NCBI GenBank assembly: GCA_038380435.1
Contig: JAWZYU010000034.1
Location: forward strand, 38,812,901-38,876,900
Direction: 5' to 3'
DNA length: 64,000 bases
From: Ryuthela nishihirai
Lineage: Eukaryota; Arthropoda; Arachnida; Araneae; Heptathelidae
In this document: positions 21,596 through 30,737 of the stretch, one piece after another
Layout of the letters: every line of letters begins with the position of its first letter
Numbering within the stretch: the stretch's first letter is position 1
Notes under the pieces: generated by a model
Told to the model about the DNA's origin: nothing
Database searches by the model: none
The model's input: the letters and a program-made list of their open reading frames with translations, nothing else
Position numbers and translations under genes: made by a program

Positions 21596-21599
21596 CTTT

Positions 21600-22540
21600 A
21601 ACTACCACAGACCTTGGAAAACGAAGTACCTCAGAATACCAAACCGGCCGACTTTTGAAATGGACTCTTCCTAGTTTGTCGTCCCCCCTTCCTTCACCCG
21701 AAGGGCGAAGGAGTTAACCGCAGCCAAGCCAGGCAGAGCTCCCTTCCACTCCGTAAATTGCCTCTCATTAAGCTGAGCATCCCTTCACCTCAAAACCCAT
21801 ATGGTCATGAGCTACTACCCATTGAACACGAGATATCAGACTCCTGTGACATTTACTCTTAACTCCTTTCCCAAAACAGTTTTTAAAACGCATGCATGTT
21901 TGTCGATATTTGAAAAGTTTTTTCATTATTATTTTTTAATAATAACTTTTAAAAGCTATTTAAATTTGTTTTTCTACTTAAAAACTGGCATAAGGTTGTA
22001 ATTACTTGGATTACATCTTTTTACATAAAATAGATGTCATGATTTGAAATTTTTCAAAGAAAAAAGTTTCCAGTGTTTCCATTTTTTGGATTCTGATGTC
22101 AGTTTTCTAACACCCAGCAAAAAGAAAGCTGTTATTAATAGTCGAATGTATGATGAAAAAAAATTAAAGAAAGATTATTAAAATAGAAGACCAAAAATAG
22201 AAAGCAGTAAGAGTGCTGAATTGATTTTTAAAGAATAGATTTTAATACAATTGTAGATAGTACTCTAACATAAGAATCAAAAATAATTTTGTGAGAAAGG
22301 TTTGCATCTGAGATAAAAGTAATCGAAGTGGATATTGCAAAAGATATCCGAGGAAGCAAAGACTAGATAAAATGGGAAATAAAGAAACTAAAGCAATCAG
22401 AGATTACATAAAAATATTGGAGGTGTAAAATATATTATCAAAATGAGAAAGACTTATGAATATGATGGATAAAGGAAGATGGCTCAATTTAATATGGAAA
22501 TTAGAACCCGCTGGAAGAAGACGGTGAAAGAGATGGAAAA
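21600..22540. other. No gene recognised
   Basis: AT-rich DNA with no credible coding frame, RNA gene or known repeat. Confidence 0.45.
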
Positions 22541-22745
22541 ATGGTATGAAAAAAAGAATGCCGAAAAGAGGACTTCAAGAGCAAGATTGCAAAGATAAAA
22601 ATAAGTGGATAGAGAGAGATGACTGGGACCACACAGCTTAAACTTGGGAGGGTGAAAAGAATAAAATTTTCTATCATTATACTTTTTATAGAATACATTG
22701 TTAAGTAATTGAGTAAGTGATTCAATTCAGCAAATGATTAAATCA
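22540..22745. repeat. Dispersed repeat R2, copy 1
   Basis: Shares with 23680-23885 the ordered blocks caagattgcaaagat, aagtgga, gagagag, ggaccacaca, acttgggagggtgaaaag, gtaagtgattcaatt and gcaaatga. Both copies are in the same orientation. One frame reads RTSRARLQR...RDDWDHTA, hinting at the 3' end of a coding transposon, but the family is not recognised. Confidence 0.55.
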
Positions 22746-22829
22746 AAAGTAGTCTGTTCTATTTTACATTTCAGATATCAGTAATGTGCCTAAAAAGTCT
22801 TATGGGTGGACATACTCGAGTCCATGAAC

Positions 22830-23085
22830 AAGATCTAGGGAGGGGGGGGGGGCATCTCCTATTCCTTTCAGAATCATAGTAAGGGTAATAGAAATAAATA
22901 TTACTAAACTTATTTATGTTTCATGGATTTTTCAAAAAATTTAAAAATTTAAAAAACAAGGGGGAAATGATATATTGCATTGGAAATACAGCCTCTTGTC
23001 CCCCCCCCCCCACCTTTCCGTTTTTTCTGCTCGATTGTGTTTCTTGTTTCCCTCTCTTCTCGATTTTTTTTTCAGATCCGGGTCT
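22830..23085. repeat. Dispersed repeat R1, copy 2 (inverted)
   Basis: Reads the reverse complement of copy 1: it starts AGATCTAGGGAGGGG and ends TTTTTTCAGATCCGGG, with the shared aataaa...ttactaaacttatttatgtttcat middle. It contains G12 and C14 runs. Confidence 0.6.
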
Positions 23086-23141
23086 GCTCATGTCTATTGG
23101 GGTGAGGAGGATGGAATGATGCTTGAGTTAACATATTTCAT

Positions 23142-23340
23142 CTGAGCGGCTCTGTTTTCTGCATAATGGGCTAAATGTCCTGGTCACAGCAAAGACCCAT
23201 GTACAGCTGTTAGGAGACAGATGGAAGCCTGCCTCGATCTTACTGTTTTAATGGCACAGGCTATAGTTATCCTGCACACAAGGCTAAAATTTTACTTCCC
23301 ATTTAACTGACGTCGGCCTTCCCAATCCCCTCAGTGTCAT
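23142..23340 (-). mobile_element. SINE1 copy, tRNA head missing
   Basis: Matches the gagcggc to gcggcctt...cccctcagtgtca part of SINE1. The tRNA-derived end is absent, and a SINE2 begins about 35 bp further on. Confidence 0.7.
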
Positions 23341-23376
23341 ATTTTCTCCCCGAGGGCAGGGTAGATATTATCTATA

Positions 23377-23556
23377 TACCCTCGTCAAACAGCTGCTTGT
23401 CACAGAAGTCTGACAGGAGTCTTTCAGTTTAATAAGCCATAGTAGAAGGGATTTGTGAGGATGGCTGGTCCTCAGCAGAAGAACAACACAAACATCCATG
23501 CCTTATCCGGGGCTCTAAACCTAGGTCCCTCTGATCAGTAGACAAACATGCTAATA
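23377..23556 (-). mobile_element. SINE2 copy, diverged
   Basis: Contains taccctcgtcaaacagctgcttg through ggtccctctgatcagtagac, with many substitutions relative to 21171-21377. The tRNA head is truncated at its 5' end. Confidence 0.75.
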
Positions 23557-23679
23557 AATAATAATAAATTTTTTTTAGTTTATTTTTAATCTACTTTTAG
23601 TGTTCCAAATGCAACTCTATCTATTTTTAGTTCCAAATACAAATGTTTTGGATTTCAAAGCAGGTAGAGAAGTCTGAGA

Positions 23680-23885
23680 TATGAATAATACAAGACCAAG
23701 ATTGCAAAGATAAATATAAGTGGAGAGAGAGAGAGTTGATCTGGACCACACAACCTGAACTTGGGAGGGTGAAAAGCCTCCAAGAAATGAAAAAATTCAA
23801 AGAATGAAATTGTGTATCATTATTTTTGAATTACATTGGAAAGTAATTCAGTAAGTGATTCAATTAAGCAAATGACTAAAACAAG
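23680..23885. repeat. Dispersed repeat R2, copy 2
   Basis: Second member of the pair described at 22540-22745. It carries an extra segment after gtgaaaag (cctccaagaaatgaaaaaat). The sequence beyond it, to 24300, holds no recognised gene. Confidence 0.55.
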
Positions 23886-24309
23886 CAGAGAGGATGGAAA
23901 AGGACAAGAGCATGGCCCATGCCTAAAGCCAGTAACCATGGCAGAGTGTGTGTAGGGGAGGGGGAGAGTCAGCGTGTACCAACCTAAGACCAGGGACCAC
24001 GGAAAACGGAATGGGTGGATAACAATACAAATTTGTACGCACAAAACAATACAATATTCCGAGCCCCCTGGGTATGTCCCTGTCTCTCTCGTTACACAAG
24101 AAGCTAGTCAAAAGTTGTTGATGTCTCCTTCTTCTAACCACATCATTATTTGCTTAGTCAAACCACCGACACTTCAGCATCTATAGTAGTAGTCAAGAGG
24201 AGATATTTTCTCGTTGTCGCATTACAGCGCGAACAAATGAGCTGAAGCAGCATTAAGAGGCAAGGGTGTGGCTCCGGGTAGAGGCTGGTGACCTGTTGCA
24301 AAAAGCAAT

Positions 24310-25140
24310 ATGGAAGACGTCGCACTTACCGTTGCAGAAATCCAGTCACAATCGGAACTATCCGTAGTTTGTGCAAGACAGGTATCCCGGCAACTGCAAC
24401 TTCCGTGGTCAACTGTCTGTAAAGTTATACGGTTCATCTTGAAATGGTATCCTTTAAAAATGTATAGGGTGCAGCAGCTGCAACCACGTGACAAAAAACA
24501 AGGCGCCGACTTCGCTTTGCCATTTCTGGCGAGGATGCAGGTGGATGAAATGTGCCCTTCGAAAGTCTTATGGACCGATGAGGCGCATTTTTTCGTACAT
24601 GGAACAGTGAATACGCACAACTTTCGAATATGGGGACCTACACATCCGCATGCTGTGTATGATGTGTCCCTATATTCCGACTATGTAACTGTATGGTTCA
24701 GGTTTACCGCAAAATTTATAATCGAGTCATTTTTCGTTGAGGAGATCACGCCTTAAGCCTCCGTGCGTCGATCGGTGAGTGGATCACGTGACACAGACCT
24801 TCTCCACCGCAAGATTATTCCGGCTTTGTAAGAAAGAAATTCACCCATAGAAAAGCCACCCCATACTGCACTTACGGCAACGCAATTGTTGCGTACCACA
24901 TTTGGTGAAGACTTCCGTGGTCTTCACCAAATGAAATAATTTTTCGAACTTTTTCCAATGCTTGGCCACCACATTCCTCCGACATAAACACATGCGATTT
25001 TTGGTTATGGGGTTATTTGAAAAGACGAATTTACTAAAGCAATGTTGAATCGCTTGCTGAAATTAACGCAAGAATAGCAAAGCATGCTGCAGCCAATGTT
25101 TCAAGCAACTGTGGATCATGCCGTATAACGTTTCCAGCAC
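24310..25140 (+). pseudogene. Tc1/mariner-type DDE transposase, dead
   Basis: The first frame (24310-24756) has an N-terminal helix-turn-helix-like region, then VLWTDEAHFFVHGTVNTHNF (first catalytic Asp) and IWGPTHPHAV. After frameshifts, 24860-25140 retains pieces equivalent to TPH and a CDFWLWGYLK-like motif with the second Asp. These are signatures of the Tc1/mariner/IS630 superfamily, which cuts and pastes DNA at TA. The sequence ...ATAATCACCCTGTACA near 25380-25396 may be its right terminal repeat. A hairpin at 24900-24932 sits inside the gene. Confidence 0.75.
24900..24932. repeat. Hairpin created inside the transposase pseudogene
   Basis: ATTTGGTGAAGAC (24900-24912) is followed after TTCCGTG by its exact complement (24920-24932). 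The first arm reads as transposase coding sequence (TFGED-type), while the second interrupts it. Confidence 0.75.
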
Positions 25141-25605
25141 ATGTTGCATACGAAGGGTTCACATTATGAGAATCTTGATTTTTAAAAAAGGTTGTGTTTG
25201 TTCAACTTCGTATGTTCTTTATTTTAGCACACCCACGCCACCTGATGGCATTAAAAATAACTATTTTTTATTCGAAAATTCTCTACTCTATGTTTTTATT
25301 AAGGTATCCACCACTTTTCGCTGTGATCAGCCGAGTAGATCCTTCTCTACATCGCTCTGAGTAATACCAGTTTAATTATAATCACCCTGTACATTGCTAT
25401 AACCCATTTAGAGAAGAAAACATGATGTAAGAAATTGTTTAAGACCTGACTTACAATGGATGGTGTATCTGACAAAAAACAACAATACGAAATCTATGAC
25501 AAGTGACACTGTTGAACAATAAGTGGAATACAAAAACTTCAATTTGGCAAAGAAATGGAGCATAAGATAAATTCAAGAAGAGTTTGGAACGTCCAGTAAG
25601 AATAA

Positions 25606-25633
25606 TTCTTATCTGGAAACGTCCAGATAAGAA
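25606..25633. repeat. Perfect hairpin, four-base loop
   Basis: Arms TTCTTATCTGGA and its exact complement, loop AACG, in otherwise unremarkable AT-rich DNA (25400-25680). Confidence 0.7.
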
Positions 25634-25680
25634 ATGCCAAAGATTGTGAAAGAGAAATAATTATGTCATGAAAGTAAAGG

Positions 25681-26003
25681 GGCTGGTTGGCTCATTCAAT
25701 AGCACGTGAGGCTCGTAATCTACAGTTTCCAGGTTCGAGTGCCACCTGGGCCAGCGTTACCCCCCCCCCCTTTTCCCTAAGTCAGAAAAAGTACACCGAT
25801 GGGCTTGGAAAGGCCGCCCTCCTTTGATGAGACCCAAAGATGTGGCAGGAGATTCATTCACTGTGTGCGCTAGAGAGCACGGTGAATGACATTGACAGGC
25901 GCTTCCACCTGTCTCTTAACAGCCGTCCAGTGAGCTCCTTTCCAACATTCGTTGAACCCTTGCGGTCCTTTTGACCTGCCATTTAACCATTGTGTGCAAA
26001 ACA
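25681..26003 (+). mobile_element. SINE1 copy with readable tRNA head
   Basis: The plus strand starts GGCTGGTTGGCTCATTCAAT, then AGCACGTGAGGCTCGTAATC and the B box CCAGGTTCGAGTGCC, then the SINE1 body to tgtgtgcaaaacag. The anticodon-loop-like CTCGTAA suggests descent from a tRNA with CGT or CAT in the anticodon. The body is shortened and carries a C11 run. Confidence 0.8.
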
Positions 26004-26156
26004 GTTCTAAGGGTAGCTTTAAAGGTAAAAGCAACCCAACAACCATGAATGAAGAAACTCTTTTGTATTTATTAGAAAGGAAGGTAAAATACAGCATGTT
26101 TAGAAAAGCTTGCTTTAAATAACTATATGCATTCTTTAAATTTGTTTTTTTTTCAC

Positions 26157-26508
26157 CTCTGAGGGGCACTTTTTTTTTACACACAATTGGTTAAATGGCC
26201 AAGTCACAAGGACCCCGAAGGTTCAGAGAAGGTTGGGGGAAGGGGACCTACTGGACAGCTGTTAGGAGACAGATGGTAGCCTCCCGTCAAGACAATACTT
26301 TGTTTATCGTGCACAAGGTATGGCTATCCTGCACACGGAGCCAAGGTTTAACGTCCATCCGATGGATGGCGGCCTTTCCAAGCCCATCGGTGGACCTTAC
26401 TGATTGTGGCCATGGCGGTGATAAATCTAAACGCTGGTCTGTTGGGACTTGAACATGGGAACTGCAGTTTACGACCCTGATGCACTTTCAACTGAGCCAT
26501 CCCTGCCT
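26157..26508 (-). mobile_element. SINE1 copy, near full length
   Basis: Runs from gaggggcac through ccaagtcacaaggaccccgaag and ggcggcctttccaagcccatc to the tRNA-like end (minus-strand GGCTCAGTTGAAAGTGCATC). It lies about 150 bp from the oppositely oriented copy at 25681, forming a head-out pair. Confidence 0.8.
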
Positions 26509-26551
26509 TCTGACCACTCTTTAGAAAGAATAATCCATATCTCTCTGTTGG

Positions 26552-26778
26552 ATTTAAATTCAATATAGGTAACACTTAGCAAATAACTTTATTCACTTGT
26601 GAACAATTACTCCTTATATTCCTATCCCCGACTGGCATCGCTTTCCGAGGAATTTCGAGTCTTGTTGGAAAAAAGAAGAGAGTTCCAACAGGACTGTAAC
26701 TTCCTCGGAGAACGATCACTGTCAGGGATAGAAATCACAAGTAAATAAAGTTATATTTTTCCTGTATTGAATTTAAAT
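26552..26778. repeat. Foldback element with ~110-bp arms
   Basis: The left arm starts ATTTAAATTCAATATAGG and the right arm ends ...CCTGTATTGAATTTAAAT. The arms also share acttgtga, ctatccc, cgaggaa and tgttggaa, with a loop of about 12 bases near 26671-26682. There is no coding sequence. It may be a MITE or an inverted duplication. Confidence 0.7.
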
Positions 26779-27060
26779 ACTTATTCTAAGAGTGTTATGA
26801 ATTCAACTGTTATTTCTATTGGATTTTCGAAGTTTGATGAGTTGCAGTAAAAAAAAAAACTATTTCAGCTCGGGAAATGGAACACATAGCGTTTGCGGTT
26901 TTTCTAATCCATTAAATATCTATCTGCTCATTGCATCTAAACTGCCAGTAATGATAGTTACGGCTGACTATCCAAGGATCTCATATATGACCCTTTTCAC
27001 CTAAGATGCCTTCTTGAAGAATGTTTACTGTGCCCAAGACTTACAGATAATTTTAATTGA

Positions 27061-27231
27061 ATGCATTCAACGTATAACGTACAACAGTCGACAGATCAAC
27101 GCTTAAAACCATTAACCAAAGATATCGAAAAATTTTTCAAAATCAAGGAAAAATTATCAACTCTGATAGGTCATTCATTTATTGCCATCGAACAATCATT
27201 ATTTCAAGCAGAACAGAGAAATGCATTTCAG
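27061..27231 (+). CDS. Candidate first coding exon, helical protein
   Basis: ATG opens 57 codons that end at CAG|GTAAAC, a good splice donor; the unspliced frame stops eight codons later. The peptide is rich in charged, amphipathic helices (LKPLTKDIEKFFKIKEKLST, then GHSFIAIEQSLFQAEQRNAF). An acceptor-like cttacag precedes it at about 27047, so the ATG might instead be internal to an exon. Family not recognised. Confidence 0.4.
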
Positions 27232-27239
27232 GTAAACGA

Positions 27240-27675
27240 TCATTATTTTAAATAGCATCATAATTTGCGACTTCTTAAAATTCCTCATTCATATTATGAG
27301 ACAAAAAGGAATCCTCTGGAATAATGCACAGGCCACAGTGCACCTTTTCGTAGTTTACTATTAGTAGGAACTAAGAACATTTGTCATGAAAGCTTTGTTA
27401 TACTATCCCATTATTTTCATCATAATCATTCACAACAGTTCATTCTGTTCATTAACATTTAATTGATTTTTTAAACGAAGAAGTTCAAATTAAACCTGAG
27501 TAATTGTATACTTTTCGGACAGGTCAGAAAGACAATATGTATAAAAGTTGCAAACAAAGCAACAAAACATTAATCCATTTCTCCAAGCTCAAAAGCAGAA
27601 ATCATTACATGGTATGATGATTTGGAACTTTAAATGATGCGAGTTTTGAATATAGAAAGCAGTGGTGGATAGAGA
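27240..27675. other. No gene recognised
   Basis: AT-rich spacer up to the Gypsy-2 target site. No frames or repeats of note. Confidence 0.45.
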
Positions 27676-27679
27676 GTAT

Positions 27680-28225
27680 TGTTACGACAGATGAACGCGC
27701 TACAGTGACTTCACGAGTTAACGTGATTGTAACCCTCGTGTGTGCTTCTACGTGAGATTCAATTAGCCAACGATTTGGAACTTAGAACAGTTCAGAAGAA
27801 GAAGAATGAAAATATAGCAGTGTGTTAAAGTTCTGAGATCTGAAAGGTTGTTCAGATGGTTTGAGTCTGTGCGCGATAAGTAAAAGTCAAGAAGTATCTT
27901 GTATTGGTGTGTGCACGGGCGGTAGTTATGTTTTGCTAGAGGATACGTCTAGTGATCTAACAAGAAGAAGGATTCTTTATACCTGGTATATAAGGTATTC
28001 AAGAGACACGACAGACAGTATAGAGGTAAAAGTTTAGTAGTATAGACTGAGTTGTGTACTCTGTGCAGGAATGTTAATGACTTTTGCATGTTAGTAGTCG
28101 ATTTGTTTATGAAAAACTACATCCATATTTTCTTTGTAACGATTTGCATTGTATTACATTTGGCTTTAAAATATAGTTATTATTACTCACGTCCAGTGCA
28201 TATTCGTATCTTGTAATTCGCAACA
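27680..28225 (+). repeat. Gypsy-2 5' LTR
   Basis: 546 bp, TGTTACGACAG...TTCGCAACA. It should contain the promoter; a TATA-like tatataagg occurs near 27988. It has one copy of a 7-bp unit (cagtgtg) that is doubled in the 3' LTR. Confidence 0.92.
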
Positions 28226-28227
28226 TT

Positions 28228-28244
28228 TGGTGTCAGGAGTGGGA
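28228..28244 (+). promoter_or_regulatory. Gypsy-2 primer-binding site
   Basis: TGGTGTCAGGAGTGGGA begins two bases inside the LTR, with TGG complementary to a tRNA CCA end. The gag ATG follows at 28257. Confidence 0.7.
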
Positions 28245-28256
28245 TCATTTAATTGA

Positions 28257-29318
28257 ATGCCTTTCACTAGAAGTATGGATGAGTTAATAAAGCTGATGAC
28301 TGACCTGAAAGCCGATATGGCTACACAGAAAACATACATTAAAGGTGAAATAGCTGCCCAGAGAAGCGAAATGGCCGCACAAAATAATGAGTTGAGAAAT
28401 AAAATAGGTGACCTGGCCGCACAAAATAATGAGTTGAGAACTGAGATAGTTTCTCAAAAAGATGATTTGAAAGCCGAAATAGCCGCACAAAATACTGAGA
28501 TGAGAGCTGAAGTGGCTTCTCAAGTTGGTAAGATTATTGATCAGTTCAAGGATATTAAAACCGAACTCAATAGACAATGCAATGGCTTAAATGTTGAATT
28601 TGTCAGTGAAAAAGATGATCTTGATAGTGTTAAGTTAGATTGTAAACATGGAAAAGAGAAAGGCAACGCATGTCAAAATGTGAATCCAAAACCAATAGGT
28701 GAAATTTGCGAAACTAACAGCACTGGAGGTAACAGTATAGATGAACAATGTTTTAAAGATGCTAACCATAAGAATATTGTTGGGCAGTATAAAAATTATA
28801 GGAACAAAATTATGCAAGAAGCAAGAGCTGGTAGAGATGTTGTTACAGTTAAGACAACGAAATTGGTTGAAGGTGAATATATCTCCAGCAGTGGGAGCTA
28901 TAGTACAGATGAACATAATGCTGATGCGGGAAAGAAACGATGCGGAACCAGAAAACATTCCAAGATCCTTCGCTATCTGAAAAAGAAGCAATTTAAGAAA
29001 CGATGCGGAACCAGAAAACATTCCGGGATTCTTCGCTATCTGAAAAAGAAGCAATGTAGATTCAATTCGTTTTTACAAAATTCGACGGACAGGAGAAGCT
29101 CGCTGGGGCAGCGGCGTTCTGATGAAGCCTTCATATGGATTGAAGAGATCTCAAGAGAGATGGAGAAAGTGCGAGAGGACTGCGAGAGGAAGACTACAAA
29201 AGAATCGAATCTTCGCAAGAAAGGAGAATCTCGAAATGTGGATCTGCTACTGGAAATCAAGAAACGTAGAGATAGCGCAGATAATGCCTTTGACCACGCA
29301 ACTACTGGTAATGCATGA
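28257..29318 (+). CDS. Gypsy-2 gag-like coiled-coil protein, 353 aa
   Basis: Residues 1-130 match the Gypsy-1 gag start (MPFTRSMDELIKLMTDLK, then repeats of AAQNNELR and SQKDDLKAE) and predict a coiled coil. After about residue 135 the sequence no longer resembles gag. It includes a tandem 20-residue basic repeat (KKRCGTRKHS-x-ILRYLKKKQ, twice at about residues 228-267) and a charged tail. The capsid region is missing. The frame is open throughout. Its role could be RNA packaging in partnership with an intact Gag, which is inference. Confidence 0.6.
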   Translation: MPFTRSMDELIKLMTDLKADMATQKTYIKGEIAAQRSEMAAQNNELRNKIGDLAAQNNELRTEIVSQKDDLKAEIAAQNTEMRAEVASQVGKIIDQFKDIKTELNRQCNGLNVEFVSEKDDLDSVKLDCKHGKEKGNACQNVNPKPIGEICETNSTGGNSIDEQCFKDANHKNIVGQYKNYRNKIMQEARAGRDVVTVKTTKLVEGEYISSSGSYSTDEHNADAGKKRCGTRKHSKILRYLKKKQFKKRCGTRKHSGILRYLKKKQCRFNSFLQNSTDRRSSLGQRRSDEAFIWIEEISREMEKVREDCERKTTKESNLRKKGESRNVDLLLEIKKRRDSADNAFDHATTGNA

Positions 29319-29321
29319 CAG

Positions 29322-29500
29322 AGTGTCTATGTCGCTGGTGACATGTCTAGGAACTGTGAAGAACAATCACACAGATCAGAGAGCTGTGAGACTATACAGT
29401 ACGCTTTGCACTTCAAAATACCTAGGTATACAAGTCTGGCAGATCTGAAGAGAGATCCACCCGAAAGGTATTCTATTCCTCGCCGTCAGCAAAATGCGTC
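29322..29500 (+). pseudogene. Possible degenerate gag knuckle remnant
   Basis: In the frame open from 29343, VAGDMSRNCEEQSHRSES resembles the second half of a CCHC knuckle (GHxSRNC), with His replaced by Asp and the first Cys pair lost. The reading frame differs from that of the 353-aa ORF. Confidence 0.3.
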
Positions 29501-30070
29501 ATGGACAATTATCGCAAAGGCAGAGTAACGAGTGGTAATGAGGGGGAACGAAACAGAGATTACGTTTCGCAGAGTGGTCCGAGTAAAGAAGAGGCGTCCA
29601 TTCATCATAGATACAAAGTGCCATTCGACGTTACTGGGGAAGTCGGAGAGATTTTTCCGAAGCATATAGCCACACTCGAATCGTTTATAGAAAGTGGGGA
29701 TTTAAGAAAGAAGAATTCCGAAGAATGGCTTAGAAGCGTAACAGGTGATGCTAGTAAAGGAGCTTCACGCAGAGACAGTACTTCAAAGACTAACTTTCTG
29801 GATGAAACTAAGCCTCAGAGTTACGATCAGAGAGAAGTGAAGCCCTCAGACAATCTCAACGTAGCCATGCTGAATTTCTTTTCTGAAAAGTCAATGCGCA
29901 GATTTGGACATTATAACCATTTAGATTATAAGGATATAGAAAAGTTTAATCACGACTACAAGAGCTCTAAAGTGGACTCATGTTATCACGACTACAAGAG
30001 CTCTAAAGTGGCTCATGTTACAAAACTCGTCGCTGATCTCCAGAATGAACAATTTGGCAATCATGACTGA
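29501..30070 (+). CDS. Unrecognised ORF in Gypsy-2, 189 aa
   Basis: Hydrophilic, Lys/Ser/Asp-rich protein. It ends in a short tandem repeat HDYKSSKV (two copies) followed by TKLVADLQNEQ. No zinc, protease or RT motif is present. It may be another captured host fragment or a diverged gag tail. It ends just before the SINE3 target duplication, so the SINE3 insertion may have shortened it. Confidence 0.35.
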   Translation: MDNYRKGRVTSGNEGERNRDYVSQSGPSKEEASIHHRYKVPFDVTGEVGEIFPKHIATLESFIESGDLRKKNSEEWLRSVTGDASKGASRRDSTSKTNFLDETKPQSYDQREVKPSDNLNVAMLNFFSEKSMRRFGHYNHLDYKDIEKFNHDYKSSKVDSCYHDYKSSKVAHVTKLVADLQNEQFGNHD

Positions 30071-30092
30071 TATTTCCCTGGCTAATTACAAT

Positions 30093-30631
30093 TGATCTCT
30101 ATGTTGCGATCTTGTGCAACCACGGCAATTCCCGGTTCCGCCTGACAGCACTACCTGGTTAAAGAAAAGCCATGACTATCTAGAGCCGGGGGCAAGGAAT
30201 ACGCCCTATAGGCGCACCTCAACCCCGGCCTCACATGGCAGCAGTCCTATAGAAGGAAAGCTAACCACCGGAAGAAACCTAAATTTAATCTATTCCCCGG
30301 TTTGCAAATGTGCAAGGATATAAAGATCCAAGCTCGATCGGCACCCGGGGTGGAGACTCTTAGTAGGACCCAGACTTTTTGGACGGCTCGTGCCTACTAG
30401 GCAGGAGGGACCTTTCGACCGAGCCGTCGAACTGACCACCCAAGGTCCCTGAGGTGAGGTCTCCGACGCCGTCACCACCCGACCGGCAATCAAGCCGGCC
30501 AGCAGCGTCTTCGACCTCGGTTGGCCTTGGCCATGTCCAACCGGTACCCTAATCCGGCTGGCACAGCCTTCAGCCGGATTGCTGGGCCCTAGGCCCCCCC
30601 ACCACGACAAGGTGGTCCCCTATTGGGGGGG
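30093..30631 (-). mobile_element. SINE3, 539-bp copy with intact 5' end
   Basis: Flanked by the 16-bp direct repeat CCTGGCTAATTACAAT (30077-30092, 30632-30647). On the minus strand it starts C7 AATAGGGG ACCAC CTTGTC GTGGT G7 and ends ...GATCGCAA. It shares its last 250 bp with the 5'-truncated copy at 14142-14389. It is GC-rich, with no convincing protein. The long target duplication and 5' truncation of its sister show LINE-type mobilisation. Confidence 0.8.
30588..30631 (-). ncRNA. Possible HDV-like ribozyme start at SINE3 5' end
   Basis: From the exact 5' end, seven C can pair with seven G downstream (P1-like), enclosing a stem ACCAC/GTGGT with loop CTTGTC (P3/L3-like). A further stem ATCCGGCT/AGCCGGAT follows (P4-like). 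This is the order seen in HDV-like ribozymes at the 5' ends of R2 and RTE elements. A complementary P2 strand and the catalytic C were not found by eye. Confidence 0.35.
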
Positions 30632-30737
30632 CCTGGCTAATTACAATGAGAGCTCCAAGAAAGTGAATTCGGAAGAAACAGCAACTATGACCTCCTCGGG
30701 TCATGTGTTTTGCTGGAGACCCGAGTGTCGCCATCGG

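Noticed and set aside
24310..25396. A complete Tc1/mariner element around the dead transposase
   Set aside because: Only a right-end-like CACCCTGTA was found. No matching left terminal repeat is visible upstream of 24310.
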